A stretch of DNA of 64,000 nt from CAADGL01 sp964643885 (GTDB taxonomy: Bacteria > Planctomycetota > Phycisphaerae > UBA1845 > Fen-1342), in contig CAZXUI010000013.1 in NCBI GenBank assembly GCA_964643885.1, positions 1 through 64,000 of the forward strand. Reading direction: 5' to 3'. The first letter of the stretch is position 1. Each line of letters starts with the position of its first letter. Under the pieces are notes generated by a model. It had not been told where the DNA came from, searched no databases, and worked only from the letters and a program-made list of their open reading frames with translations. Below, in pieces: positions 17,842 to 26,342 of the stretch. The translations under genes and the position numbers were made by a program.

Positions 17842-17869
17842 AGCCATCCTCCTTGAACGGTTCGTGGCT
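17842..17869 (-). promoter_or_regulatory. Hairpin presenting the flagellin 2 ribosome-binding site (possible CsrA site)
   Basis: On the minus strand AGCCA and TGGCT form a 5-bp stem whose loop contains CAAGGAGGA, the Shine-Dalgarno sequence of flagellin 2. The loop GGA with flanking AAGGA and GGATGG resembles the CsrA recognition core. Together with csrA and fliW this supports translational control of the flagellin. Confidence 0.5.
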
Positions 17870-17949
17870 GAGAAAGCTGGTTGGGTTGTTGAAAGCGGAT
17901 TCCACCCGGCCGGGTGCCGTTCGCACGATCCGCAGGCCGAGACCCGCGC

Positions 17950-17965
17950 TGCACTGCACCGGCCG
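17950..17965 (-). promoter_or_regulatory. Weak candidate sigma-54 promoter for flagellin 2
   Basis: The minus strand reads CGGCCGGTGCAGTGCA. The -12 part (GTGCA) is close to TTGCA and the GG-N10-GC spacing is correct; the -24 part is weak. It shares GGCCGGTGC with the candidate before flagellin 1. It lies just upstream within the csrA to flagellin gap. Confidence 0.35.
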
Positions 17966-17990
17966 GTAACTCGAGGCGGGGTAGAGAGGG

Positions 17991-18278
17991 TCAGCGCCGC
18001 TTGTGCGGCGTTCGCGCCGAGCCCGCTGAGCCCAACGGGGAATTGCCGGCCGCCGGCACCCCGGAGCCGCCCAGCTCCGTCAGGTCGTCGGCCGATATGC
18101 CCGAGGCCTTGCGGTTCTCGCGCTGAATCGCGTCGTAGACTTCCTTGCGGTGAACGGGGATCTCGGAGGGCGCCATAATTCCCAGCCGTACCTTGTCCCC
18201 ACGAATATCGACGATCGTGATCTGGACGTTGTCGCCGATCATGATGGATTCGTCGCGTTGCCTTGAGAGCACCAACAT
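17991..18278 (-). CDS. csrA: Carbon storage regulator CsrA
   Basis: The 95-residue RNA-binding protein begins MLVLSRQRDESIMIGDNVQI, the invariant CsrA opening. It continues with VDIRGDKVRLGIMAP and the helix IPVHRKEVYDAIQREN. It dimerises and binds GGA motifs in hairpin loops near ribosome sites, blocking translation. The last 35 residues are a Gly/Ser-rich tail beyond the usual 60-70 residue length. AAGGAG lies 7 bases before the ATG. Its position between fliW and flagellin matches the FliW-CsrA-flagellin switch known in Bacillus and Campylobacter. A perfect TATAAT promoter element lies in the upstream gap. Confidence 0.97.
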   Translation of the reverse strand: MLVLSRQRDESIMIGDNVQITIVDIRGDKVRLGIMAPSEIPVHRKEVYDAIQRENRKASGISADDLTELGGSGVPAAGNSPLGSAGSARTPHKRR

Positions 18279-18514
18279 CCGCGGCTCCTTCCTGGGTTAT
18301 GCCGATGCACTGTGGTTCGCAGCCTTGAGCTCCCGTCCGGTCCGGCCCGCACGCTCCCGCGGCGGTCCATGTCCGGAGGCTCGGGGGGGGCGGGAGATCC
18401 TCCGCCCCGCGTGCGGGTCCCGTGCCGGCCTGGCCCGCACACCCTGCGCCGCAAAGCGGCCGCCCGCGACGGCGAACCTCTGCGCGAGCCCGAGTTTCAA
18501 TCCTGCAACCGTGC

Positions 18515-18542
18515 ATTATAGTCGACCTTGCATCCTTGACAC
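18515..18542 (-). promoter_or_regulatory. Candidate sigma-70 promoter for csrA
   Basis: The minus strand has GTGTCA (18542-18537), 16 bases, then a perfect TATAAT (18520-18515). It lies in the 285-bp gap after fliW and gives csrA a leader of about 230 bases. csrA and the downstream flagellin could therefore be transcribed independently of the upstream flagellar genes. Confidence 0.5.
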
Positions 18543-18563
18543 CAGACGATCTCGCAGCGGCCC

Positions 18564-19016
18564 CTAGGCCGTCCGGACGACCGCCTTCTCACGAGCCGGG
18601 AGTTCCATCAGACGGTGCCGCGTGGAATAGCGCTTGTCACTGAGCACGAACTGCCGCCCGCGCAGCGAATGAGCTCCGATCACCAGCGGACCGAGCAGGT
18701 TCGCCGTCAGGTGGCCGTCCACCTTGTTGACGATCACGAGCACCTGGCAGTCGTCCAATCCGCGCAGGCCCAGGGTCTGCATGTCGTCGATCCGCACCGG
18801 AACCTGGTAATCCGGCTCGAAGGCCAGCGGATCGCAGACCACGAACGCCAGCGCCGGGTCATCCAGCGACTGGAGCCAGAAAAACACCGCCTCTGGCGCC
18901 GTCTCGATCAGCGCGAACCGCTGCGCCGCCGGGAATCCCAGCAGCCCGTCGCGGAATAGAATGATCCGCTCTTCGTCGATCTCCACCGGACCGAACCGCG
19001 TCGTCTCGATGAGCAT
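18564..19016 (-). CDS. fliW: Flagellar assembly factor FliW
   Basis: The 150-residue protein starts MLIETTRFGPVEIDEERIILF, with GGGAG upstream. It shows the FliW pattern: GLLGFPAAQRFALIE, FFWLQSLDDPALAFVVCDP, then a C-terminal VIVNKVDGHLTANLLGPLVI strand region. FliW binds free flagellin or CsrA; when flagellin is exported, FliW is released to sequester CsrA, so flagellin is translated. It is located in the same direction upstream of csrA. The 372-bp gap before it separates it from flgL. Confidence 0.95.
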   Translation of the reverse strand: MLIETTRFGPVEIDEERIILFRDGLLGFPAAQRFALIETAPEAVFFWLQSLDDPALAFVVCDPLAFEPDYQVPVRIDDMQTLGLRGLDDCQVLVIVNKVDGHLTANLLGPLVIGAHSLRGRQFVLSDKRYSTRHRLMELPAREKAVVRTA

Positions 19017-19388
19017 CCGATTGCTCCCTGGGCTCCGTTCCTTCTGGTTCGTCTGCCGGACGGCTCGACCTACTCCGGTCGGCGTGTCCCATCGTCCTGA
19101 TCGCAGACCCGGCCCTCCGGGCACGGAACCCGCACGTTCGCTGGAGGCCTCGCGGGCATCCCGCCCGCTCTCGCCCACATCCTCCGCGACCCTGCGAGTC
19201 AACCTCCACGTCGCGCCGGGCCAAGCCCATCGCCCGTCGCAACACGGCCTTGCCGGGGCAGGCCTCCCGGCCCGCCCGCTCTGCTCGCCCTCTGTCCCGC
19301 TCCCCGTTTCGCCGCCCCTCCCGGCCGCCCGGCTCGCGCGCCGTTCGCAGCCACTCGCTGCTCTGAACTCTGCCCTCGCTACGCCGCG
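19017..19388. other. Noncoding gap between flgL and fliW
   Basis: This GC-rich stretch of 372 bp contains no gene I can support and no convincing promoter, terminator or repeat. A sigma-54-like word near 19240 has the wrong GG-GC spacing. Confidence 0.5.
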
Positions 19389-21305
19389 CTAGCGGAGATA
19401 GTCCATCAGCGTCAGCCGCGTGACCTGCGAGGCCGTCAGCAGATTCGCCTGGAGCGCCGTCTGCACCTGCTGGAACCGCACGATCGCCTCGCCCAGGTCC
19501 ACGTCGCGCACGTCGCTGAGCAGCACCTGCGCCGCGCCCGACTCGCTCTCCAGCCGCGCCGCGCGGTCTTCCATCGCGGCCGCTTTCGAGGCCAGCTTCC
19601 CCTGCACTTCCTGCATGTGCTTAAGCACGCGGTTCAGCCGCTCGGCCGCGAAGCCCACGCCCTGCCCGTCGTCCGTGTCCAGCGCCGCCCGCAGCTCGAG
19701 CATCGCCGTGAACGGGCTGTCCACCCGCACCGGGTTCACATCCCGCCCGTTGATCAGGTTGCCGCTCGCGGCCACGTCCAGCCCGAGCCCGTCGATCGCC
19801 GGCGAGACGTTCAGCCGCTCGATCCGCAGCGCCCCGCCGCCGGCGGTGTTGTCCAGAATGCGGATGCCGTTGCCGCTGCTGGTCAGCGTCGCCGTCACCG
19901 CACCGGCCGCCTCCGTGTTGATCAGGTCGACCACATCCTGGATCGTGGCCGTGGTCAGGTTCAGATCATCCAGGTCGACGTCGATGTTCGTGCCGTCGGC
20001 CGTGACGATGCGGAAATCGTCCCCGTCGACCGTGTGCAGGCCGCGCCCGTCGTTCAGCTCGCTCAGCCGCGTGCCTTCGTACATCGAGCGGATGCCCAGG
20101 GCCGTCGCCGCCTGGCCCCCGTTCTCCTCGATGGCCAGGTCCGCCCCCGACAGCCGGTTGCGCACCATCAGCGTCTTGCCGTCGGGCGCGATCTGGGCCC
20201 AGACCTGCGCCGGCGAGTGATTGATGATGTTGAGCACGTCCTCCAGCGTGGCCGCAGTCGAGAAGTCCAGCGGCACTTCGCGCCCGCCGTTGCGGATGAC
20301 GATGCCGTTGGTCAGGTCGACGCCCGCCCCCGCGCTCAGGTCCTTCAGGTTCGTCCGCAGCGTCAGCCGCGGGTCCACATCCTCGCCCGTCATGTCGCGC
20401 GTCGGGCTCGGCGAGTAGATGCCCAGCTCGCGGGCCGTCGTCCCGCCCGGGATATCCATCACTGTGAAATCCGCCGAGCCGCTGATGCGGATCGACCGCT
20501 CCGTCAGCGAGGCCGTCAGTCCGGCCGGCAGCTCCGCGTTGATCTTGTCCAGCACGTCGCCCACCGTGTCCGCGCCGGCCAGGTCGATCCGGACCTGCTC
20601 GGCACCGGAGGTGACCATGATCGACCCCGGTGTCACGCCGCGGCCGGTCGCCCCGTTCAGGTCCGACAGCCGCGTCTGCGGCGTCAGGGCCGGATCCAGA
20701 TCGACGAAGCCCTGCACGCCGGCCGAGACCGCATTGAAGAACTCGCGCCCGGAGATCGTGAAGGAGTCCTCGGACAGGTCCGTGTCGACGATCGTGTGCA
20801 GCCGGCCGTCGTCGCCGCGGAACAGCACACCCTCCTCCGTCAGCTCGAAGGGGTCGTCGCTGCCGTAGTGTCCGCTGAACAGGTAGGTGTCCAGGTGTTT
20901 GCGATTGCCCAGCGCGACGGCCTTGTCGATCAGCGAATCGACCACCACGGCCAGGGCCTGGCGCTCGTCGGCCGAGAGCGTGTCGCTGGCCGCCTCGATC
21001 GCCAGCGTGTGCGCCTCGCGGATCAGCTCGACCGCCTCCTGCATCGCCGCTTCGCCGTCGCGCAGCGTACGGTTGGCCGCGTCGACGTTCGACGTCACCG
21101 ACCGCACCAGGTCCAGCCGCCCGTCCACTCGCAGCGCGTTCGACGCCCGCACCGGGTCCTCGCTCGGCGCCTGGAACCGCAGCCCCGTCGAGAGCTGGTT
21201 CTGGAGCCGGAACAGGTCGACCTGGCTCGCCCGCAGCGTGTTCAACAGGTTGAACGACCGCAGGTTGTGGCTGACGCGCGCGATGTTGACCGGTGCGATG
21301 CCCAT
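19389..21305 (-). CDS. flgL: Flagellar hook-associated protein 3 FlgL (long form)
   Basis: The 638-residue hook-filament junction protein has the FlgL N-terminus (LNTLRASQVDLFRLQNQLSTGLRFQAPSEDPVRASNALR) spread over residues 22-60, and a flagellin-like C-terminus with the DVDLGEAIVRFQQVQTALQA region. It is twice the length of enterobacterial FlgL (about 317). The extra central region contains three Flagellin-IN-type repeats, each with a [V/T]-x-D-[V/L]-[L/V]-[D/N]-x-I-N helix: TVGDVLDKINAEL, TLEDVLNIINHSP and TIQDVVDLINTEA. It follows flgK by 68 bp in the same operon. Confidence 0.93.
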   Translation of the reverse strand: MGIAPVNIARVSHNLRSFNLLNTLRASQVDLFRLQNQLSTGLRFQAPSEDPVRASNALRVDGRLDLVRSVTSNVDAANRTLRDGEAAMQEAVELIREAHTLAIEAASDTLSADERQALAVVVDSLIDKAVALGNRKHLDTYLFSGHYGSDDPFELTEEGVLFRGDDGRLHTIVDTDLSEDSFTISGREFFNAVSAGVQGFVDLDPALTPQTRLSDLNGATGRGVTPGSIMVTSGAEQVRIDLAGADTVGDVLDKINAELPAGLTASLTERSIRISGSADFTVMDIPGGTTARELGIYSPSPTRDMTGEDVDPRLTLRTNLKDLSAGAGVDLTNGIVIRNGGREVPLDFSTAATLEDVLNIINHSPAQVWAQIAPDGKTLMVRNRLSGADLAIEENGGQAATALGIRSMYEGTRLSELNDGRGLHTVDGDDFRIVTADGTNIDVDLDDLNLTTATIQDVVDLINTEAAGAVTATLTSSGNGIRILDNTAGGGALRIERLNVSPAIDGLGLDVAASGNLINGRDVNPVRVDSPFTAMLELRAALDTDDGQGVGFAAERLNRVLKHMQEVQGKLASKAAAMEDRAARLESESGAAQVLLSDVRDVDLGEAIVRFQQVQTALQANLLTASQVTRLTLMDYLR

Positions 21306-21373
21306 GTCCGTCCCTGTGTCTGTCCTTGCCGGTTCTGCCCTGGCTCTCTCGTCCGTTCCGCGCGTGCCCGTCG

Positions 21374-23089
21374 CTAGCGCACCAGCGCCAGCAGCTCCGC
21401 CGTCATCCCTTGCAGCACGCCCACGTAGCGGGCTGCGCCCTGATACGCCATCTCGTACTTGGTCAGGTTGATCGCTTCCTCGTCCAGGCTCACGCCGCTG
21501 GTCGCCTCGCGCTGCGCATAAAGCGCCGCGTTCACCGCGTCGGCCGCCTCGTACTCCGTCAGCGCCGCCGACGCCTTCACCGCCAGCGTCGAGATCGTCG
21601 AGGCGTGGAAATCGCCGATCGACTGGTTGCCCAGCAGGCTGCTGGTCATCGACGACGAATTGAGCCGCGCCACGCGTCCCGCCACCGTGCCGTCGTTCAG
21701 CTCGCCCGTCAGCGACGTCGCCACGCGACGCACGTCCGCGCGGATCTGCTCATCCACGTCGATCGTCGACGCATCCACCCCGTCGAAGAAGGACGCCACG
21801 CCCGTCGCCGCCAGCGCACCGGCGCTGTCGCTGCTGAACCAGAACTCCTGCCCGGGATCGGCCGTGATTTGCAGGCGATTGTCCGCCGTTACGCTCGCCG
21901 AGATGCCCGGCAGGGCGTCCAGGTCCGCCGCCAGCGTGTTGAGTGTCGTGTCGTCGTCGTTGAGCCCGTCCAGGTCCACCTCGACCAGCCGCGTGATCAC
22001 CTGTCCCGTCTGCCGGTCGCGGACCTTCACCTCGATCGAGCCGTTCTGCACGGGAAACGGCAGATTCGCCGCCGTGCTGCTGAGCGCCGCGTCGGGATCA
22101 TCCACCGCGTAGTTCGACGTGATCTGCTCGTAGCCCACCAGCCCGACGCCGGTCGAGTGGACGCGGTTCACTTCGTAGATCAGCCCGCGGGCGAGCTGGT
22201 CCAGCCGGTCGAGCTGCTCGCCGATGTGCCCGTCCCGCGCCTGGAGAATCCCCGCCAGCCGTCCGCCCCGCACGATCACGCTCCCGCGGTTGTCCGCGAA
22301 GCGCACCTGCGAGAGCTCCAGCCCGTCCTGGAGAACCGTCTCGATCACGATTCCCCGCGGCCGGTTGAACTCGATCAGCGGCTCGCTGCCCACGTACACG
22401 TTGATCGAGCCGTTCTCCTGCTCGCGCACCTGCACGTCCATGATGGTCGACAGCTCGCGCAGCAGCGCGTCGCGCCGGTCCCGCAGCGCCCCGGCGATCG
22501 TCACCCCGTCCGCTTCCGCCGCCACCACCATCTCGTTCAGCGACGCGATCTGCTCGCTCAGGTCAGTCGCCCGGCTGGCCGCCGCGATCGCCTCGTCGTT
22601 GAGGTCGCGCACCTGCTGGAGCAGGCCCGCCCGCTGCCGCCGGATCGACGAGATCAGCGCGTCGGCCGACGAGACCGTCAGGTTCCGCAGATTCGTCTCC
22701 TGCGGGGCGGTCTGAAGCTGTCCGAAGGCCCCGAACAGCTCGCCGAGCTGCGTCGAGACATCCTGGTCCGTCAGTTCGTTGTAGAGCGACTCGGTCTGGC
22801 TCAGGTACTGGAAGACCACGTCGCTGGACGCGAGCTGCCCGCCGGCCGACCGCAGCCGCGCCTCGAGCGCCTCATCCACGTGCCGCCGAAGCTGCGAAAG
22901 CTGCACGCCGCCGCCCGGCGCTACGCCGCCCAGCACCGGCCCGCCAACCAGCGCCGACAGCCGGCCCGTCTGGCGGGCGTAGTCGGGGTTGCCCACGTTG
23001 GCGATGTTCTGGCCGGCCACCGACAAGGCCGCCTGATATGCCGCCAGCGCGCTGCGCCCGATCTGGAAGGATGCTCCGAACAGTGCCAC
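21374..23089 (-). CDS. flgK: Flagellar hook-associated protein 1 FlgK
   Basis: The 571-residue protein begins at a GTG with FGASFQIGRSALAAYQAALSVAGQNIANVGNPDYARQ split over residues 4-40, the rod/hook-family N-terminus. It ends with a YEAADAVNAALYAQREATSGVSLDEEAINLTKYE region characteristic of FlgK (SGVxLDEEAxNLxxYQ). It forms the hook-filament junction with FlgL. The gene lies 12 bp after the flgN-like gene and has a weak ribosome site, so translation coupling is likely. Confidence 0.95.
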   Translation of the reverse strand: MALFGASFQIGRSALAAYQAALSVAGQNIANVGNPDYARQTGRLSALVGGPVLGGVAPGGGVQLSQLRRHVDEALEARLRSAGGQLASSDVVFQYLSQTESLYNELTDQDVSTQLGELFGAFGQLQTAPQETNLRNLTVSSADALISSIRRQRAGLLQQVRDLNDEAIAAASRATDLSEQIASLNEMVVAAEADGVTIAGALRDRRDALLRELSTIMDVQVREQENGSINVYVGSEPLIEFNRPRGIVIETVLQDGLELSQVRFADNRGSVIVRGGRLAGILQARDGHIGEQLDRLDQLARGLIYEVNRVHSTGVGLVGYEQITSNYAVDDPDAALSSTAANLPFPVQNGSIEVKVRDRQTGQVITRLVEVDLDGLNDDDTTLNTLAADLDALPGISASVTADNRLQITADPGQEFWFSSDSAGALAATGVASFFDGVDASTIDVDEQIRADVRRVATSLTGELNDGTVAGRVARLNSSSMTSSLLGNQSIGDFHASTISTLAVKASAALTEYEAADAVNAALYAQREATSGVSLDEEAINLTKYEMAYQGAARYVGVLQGMTAELLALVR

Positions 23090-23101
23090 GGTCTTGCTCG
23101 C

Positions 23102-23722
23102 TTACCCTACGGCGTCTACCCAGTTCCGAGTCCGATGCGGCGTCGGCTTGCCGCGATTCCCGTACACCACCGTCTCCTGGTTGGCTGCATCCAGCTCCTG
23201 GAACACGGCGCGGATGTGGGTTTGCAGATTGCGTGCCACGGCGCTGGCCAGGTTGTTCTTCCGTTCCAGTTCCGCCGCCACATGCTGCAAAGGCAGGCTT
23301 TTTGCCGTCAGAATCGAGCCCAGCGGCTCGCCGACCGCCGCCGAAATCTCCGACACGCTCGCCTGCACCAGCTCCGGCGCCTGCATCTGCTGCGCGAGCC
23401 GCGCAAGAGCGACCTGCCGCTTTCGCGCGTTGAGCGCGAGTTGCTGAACCAGACCCGCCTCCTCGGCCGCCCCTGCATTCAGCGCCGCGGCGTCCGCCCG
23501 CCGCATCGCCGCCAGCTTCTGCCCCGCCAGATCCGACAGACGCTCCAGGATCGGCCGCATCTCGCCCAGCAGCTCCGCCAGCGTCCGCACGATCTCCGGC
23601 AGGCCGGCCGGCGCCGCCGCCCGCGCCCGCGGGCCGCCGTCGAGCACGCGTACCGGGGCCCGTCCGTTTTCCATTGCCGCGGCCGGAGCTGCACTCATCC
23701 GGCGATTCGTTTCGCTTTGCAT
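23102..23722 (-). CDS. flgN: FlgN-like flagellar export chaperone
   Basis: The 206-residue protein is almost entirely helical, with the long coiled-coil pattern of FlgN: LLGEMRPILERLSDLAGQKL followed by AEEAGLVQQLALNARKRQ. It should keep FlgK and FlgL soluble and deliver them to the export gate. Identification rests on this helical pattern and on its place directly upstream of flgK. An Ala/Pro-rich segment of about 40 residues precedes the helical core. Confidence 0.75.
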   Translation of the reverse strand: MQSETNRRMSAAPAAAMENGRAPVRVLDGGPRARAAAPAGLPEIVRTLAELLGEMRPILERLSDLAGQKLAAMRRADAAALNAGAAEEAGLVQQLALNARKRQVALARLAQQMQAPELVQASVSEISAAVGEPLGSILTAKSLPLQHVAAELERKNNLASAVARNLQTHIRAVFQELDAANQETVVYGNRGKPTPHRTRNWVDAVG

Positions 23723-23738
23723 CTCAGTGTGCCTCGTC

Positions 23739-24287
23739 TCAGGCCGCCGCGACCGGCGCCGGTCGACCTGCGTTCAATCCGGAGGCCTCGGCCGTTTCAC
23801 CCGCCGGCCACTTCGCCTCGTCCGCCCGCGACGCGTCGAAAACCCGCTTCAGCGCCTCCAGAATCGGCCAGGCGGCCGAGCTCTCCGCCCGCCGCTCCTG
23901 GCCGCCCGATTCCGGTTCGCGATCCAGTTCCGCCCGCGGCCCGCCCGGCGTCAGCTCGCGCTCGATCTGCCGTGTCAGGCGGTTGCTGGCCGCGCCGGCC
24001 ACGATGTCCGCCAGTCGCAGATCGAGCTGCTCGCCGAAGACTTCCTCGCCGCGCCCGCCGCTGGCGAAGTCCGCCTTGAGCGGGTTCTTGCGCATCTCCG
24101 CCAGCAGCGGCGCGAAGAAAAGCTGCGCCACGAGCTGTGTCGCCGCCTGCCGCGGCAGGCGCTCGTCCGCGCCGCGTGCCGGCCGGCCCATGTCGTAAAG
24201 GGCCGCCAGGTCGCGCCGCTCCAGCGTCGCGCTCTGCGCACCTTGCCGGGCCGCCTGCCTCAATGTCTCGCCGATCGCCAGTGACAT
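23739..24287 (-). CDS. flgJ: Rod-binding protein, FlgJ N-terminal domain only
   Basis: The 182-residue product matches the rod-binding half of FlgJ: an N-terminal segment ending in AATQLVAQLFFAPLLAEMRKNPLK, then GRGEEVFGEQLDLRLADIVA. The C-terminal muramidase (glucosaminidase) domain of enterobacterial FlgJ is absent, as in many phyla, so peptidoglycan must be opened by another enzyme. It caps the growing rod. It starts 25 bp after flgI and ends 16 bp before the flgN-like gene. Confidence 0.85.
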   Translation of the reverse strand: MSLAIGETLRQAARQGAQSATLERRDLAALYDMGRPARGADERLPRQAATQLVAQLFFAPLLAEMRKNPLKADFASGGRGEEVFGEQLDLRLADIVAGAASNRLTRQIERELTPGGPRAELDREPESGGQERRAESSAAWPILEALKRVFDASRADEAKWPAGETAEASGLNAGRPAPVAAA

Positions 24288-24312
24288 TCCCTCTGCTCCC
24301 GCCGCCCGCGCC

Positions 24313-25494
24313 CTAATCGCGGTAGAGAAGCTGCCCGTGCAAGGCCCCGCTCTGGTGCAGATGCTCGACCGCCTTGACCACCTGCTCCGGCGGCACGTTC
24401 ACCAGGCTCAGCGTGCGCAGGAACTCCGCGAACGGAACCGTCCGCGGCAGAGCCGCCTGTCCGCCGGGCGCGGCGACCGGGGCGCCCGCCGGGTCGGGGG
24501 GTGCGGGTGTGCCCACATCCGCGCTGCCCGCCTGGCCGATGGAAACGCTGCCCAGCCCCGGCACGTAGATCGTGGTGGGCGAGATCGTCACGTCGCCGGT
24601 GAAGGAAATCTGGTGGTCGCGGCGGTTGATCGTCACCCGCGCCGGCGGCTCCGGCATCTTGAAGACCTCCGCCTCCAGCACGCGGGTGATGAAGCTCGCC
24701 GGCCGCGACAGCTCGTAGGGCGGAATCTCCACCCGCACGAACTTCGGGCTGTAGGCCAGGGCGATATCCGACTGCACGACGATCCGCCCTTCGCTGTTGC
24801 GCGTCGGCCGGGCCAGCTCCTGGTTGATCGCCCGCGCGATCGCGTGGGCCATCGGGTAGCCCGCCTCGTTGTCGTTGATCACCAGCGTGACCGCCCCGCC
24901 CTCGATGAAGTTGTAGTAGAAGTCCGCCTCGAGCACGGCCCCGCCGCGCACCCGGCCGACCGTCGGCGTCTCCGCGTCCACCAGCTCGATCGCCCCGCTG
25001 GCCAGGGCGAAGATCTGCTGCGTCTCCGGCCGGGCAGGGTCGAACATCGCGTACTGAAGCGGCGTCGTCAGCAGCCGGCCGCCCTTGAGGCTCTTGGCTT
25101 CGCCGACGGTCGCGACGATCACGTCCATGGTCTGGCCGTCGCGGCCGCCGAACTCGGGAATCGTCGCCTCGACGCTCACCAGCGCGACGCTGCCGACGCT
25201 CTTGAGCCATTCCGGCGAGATCACTTCCTGCGCATAGCGCTTGTGCATCTGCATCAGGGCCCGGATCGTCGTCAGGCTCTTGCCGCCGTCGCCGGTCCCG
25301 TTCAGGCCGACGACCAGGCCGTAGCCCATGAGCTGGTTCGTGCGCTGGCCCTGAAGGCGGGCGACATCCTGCACGCGCACCTCGCCCTCCGCCGCCCGCG
25401 TGATCAGCAGCCCAGCCAGCAGCACCAGCCACGCCACCCCGCGCCCCGCCCGCATTCCGTCCACCTGCTCCAGTTCGCGCATCGTCGCTCGCAT
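24313..25494 (-). CDS. flgI: Flagellar P-ring protein FlgI
   Basis: The 393-residue product has a signal peptide (hydrophobic core VAWLVLLAGLLI, cleavage near RAAEG). It then has the FlgI signature VRVQDVARLQGQRTNQLMGYGLVVGLNGTGDG in pieces, TIPEFGGRDGQTMDVIVA and the C-terminal VPPEQVVKAVEHLHQSGALHG. It forms the periplasmic P-ring bushing. The start is uncertain among 25521, 25494 and 25455; 25494 is chosen because GGAG lies 7 bases before it. An Ala/Pro/Gly-rich insert lies near residues 330-355. Confidence 0.93.
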   Translation of the reverse strand: MRATMRELEQVDGMRAGRGVAWLVLLAGLLITRAAEGEVRVQDVARLQGQRTNQLMGYGLVVGLNGTGDGGKSLTTIRALMQMHKRYAQEVISPEWLKSVGSVALVSVEATIPEFGGRDGQTMDVIVATVGEAKSLKGGRLLTTPLQYAMFDPARPETQQIFALASGAIELVDAETPTVGRVRGGAVLEADFYYNFIEGGAVTLVINDNEAGYPMAHAIARAINQELARPTRNSEGRIVVQSDIALAYSPKFVRVEIPPYELSRPASFITRVLEAEVFKMPEPPARVTINRRDHQISFTGDVTISPTTIYVPGLGSVSIGQAGSADVGTPAPPDPAGAPVAAPGGQAALPRTVPFAEFLRTLSLVNVPPEQVVKAVEHLHQSGALHGQLLYRD

Positions 25495-25529
25495 CCCTGC
25501 TCTCCATCTCCGCAGCGTCATCGCCCCCC

Positions 25530-26342
25530 CTACAACGGCCGGATGAAGTCGAACAACCGCATCAGCCAGCCGCGCCGCGCGGCATCCCGGGCCGCCCCCG
25601 TGTGCTGCACGTCGATATGCCCGTCCGCCAGTTGCGTGCTCAGCACCGTGTTCTGCGGCGTGACATCGTCCGTCCGGCACGTGCCCGTCAGCGTGATGAT
25701 CGTGGTCTCTTCGTCGACGCGAACGGTGTTCTTGGCCTCCAGCACGATGTTGCCGTTCGGCTTCACGTCGATCACCGTGGCCGTGATGCGGAAGGTCAGC
25801 GAATCCGCCCGGTCGACCCGCCCCTTGCCCTCGTACTTGTTGTCGAAGTCGAAGTCCGCGCCCGGCGTCGGGTCGAACTCCTGCGCCACCAGGTGGTCCT
25901 CCGGGTTCAGCCGGAACCACTTGCGCAGCTCCGCCTCCATCTCCCACTTCTTCTCGCTCTTGAGCTTCGCGTCCGTCATCGCCCGCTTCTCTTCGCGCAC
26001 GATGACCGTGATCTGGTCGTGCACCTTGATCAGCCGCGGCTCCGGCGGCGCGATCGCGATCGGCGAGGTCGCCAGCAGCACCGGGTTCCGCGGCGGCGGA
26101 CCGTCCAGCGCCCCGGGCGACTGTGCCACGGGGATCGCGCCCGGCAGCGCCATTCCGCCCATCCCCCCGGCCGGCTGCGTCGCCGGCGCCGGCCCCGCGC
26201 CGCCGTGCGGCTGGCCCGCGCTGCCGCGCAGCAGCGAATTGTTCTGTCCGGCCGCCCGCGGCACGCTCAGCAGCGCCACCACGCCCGCACCGATCGCCAG
26301 CAGCAGCGCCGTCCGGTTCCCGGTTTGCCGATCCCGCCTCAT
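25530..26342 (-). CDS. flgH: Flagellar L-ring protein FlgH
   Basis: The 270-residue protein contains the FlgH core: VHDQITVIVREEKRA, GRVDRADSLTFRITATVIDV, NGNIVLEAKNTVRVDEE and LTGTCRTDDVTPQNTVLSTQ. It makes the ring in the outer membrane. It has a signal peptide but no lipobox cysteine (the region around RAAGQNNSLL has no Cys), although most FlgH proteins are lipoproteins. A Gly/Pro/Ala-rich linker of about 60 residues precedes the core. Its ATG overlaps the flgA stop (ATGA). Confidence 0.94.
   Translation of the reverse strand: MRRDRQTGNRTALLLAIGAGVVALLSVPRAAGQNNSLLRGSAGQPHGGAGPAPATQPAGGMGGMALPGAIPVAQSPGALDGPPPRNPVLLATSPIAIAPPEPRLIKVHDQITVIVREEKRAMTDAKLKSEKKWEMEAELRKWFRLNPEDHLVAQEFDPTPGADFDFDNKYEGKGRVDRADSLTFRITATVIDVKPNGNIVLEAKNTVRVDEETTIITLTGTCRTDDVTPQNTVLSTQLADGHIDVQHTGAARDAARRGWLMRLFDFIRPL

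Noticed and set aside
14658..17843. Long plus-strand open frame opposite the flagellins (1061 codons)
   Set aside because: It is antisense to two unmistakable flagellin genes and is Arg/Asp/Gln-rich without any domain. The same reasoning removes those at 21293-24079 and 39820-42768.
16080..17990. Sigma-28 promoters for the flagellins
   Set aside because: CGATAA occurs at about 16321-16330 on the minus strand but with no TAAA 15 bases upstream, and it lies within a terminator-like stem.
19230..19262. Sigma-54 promoter before fliW
   Set aside because: A GGCAAGGCCGTGTTGC word is present, but the GG to GC distance is 12 and not 10.
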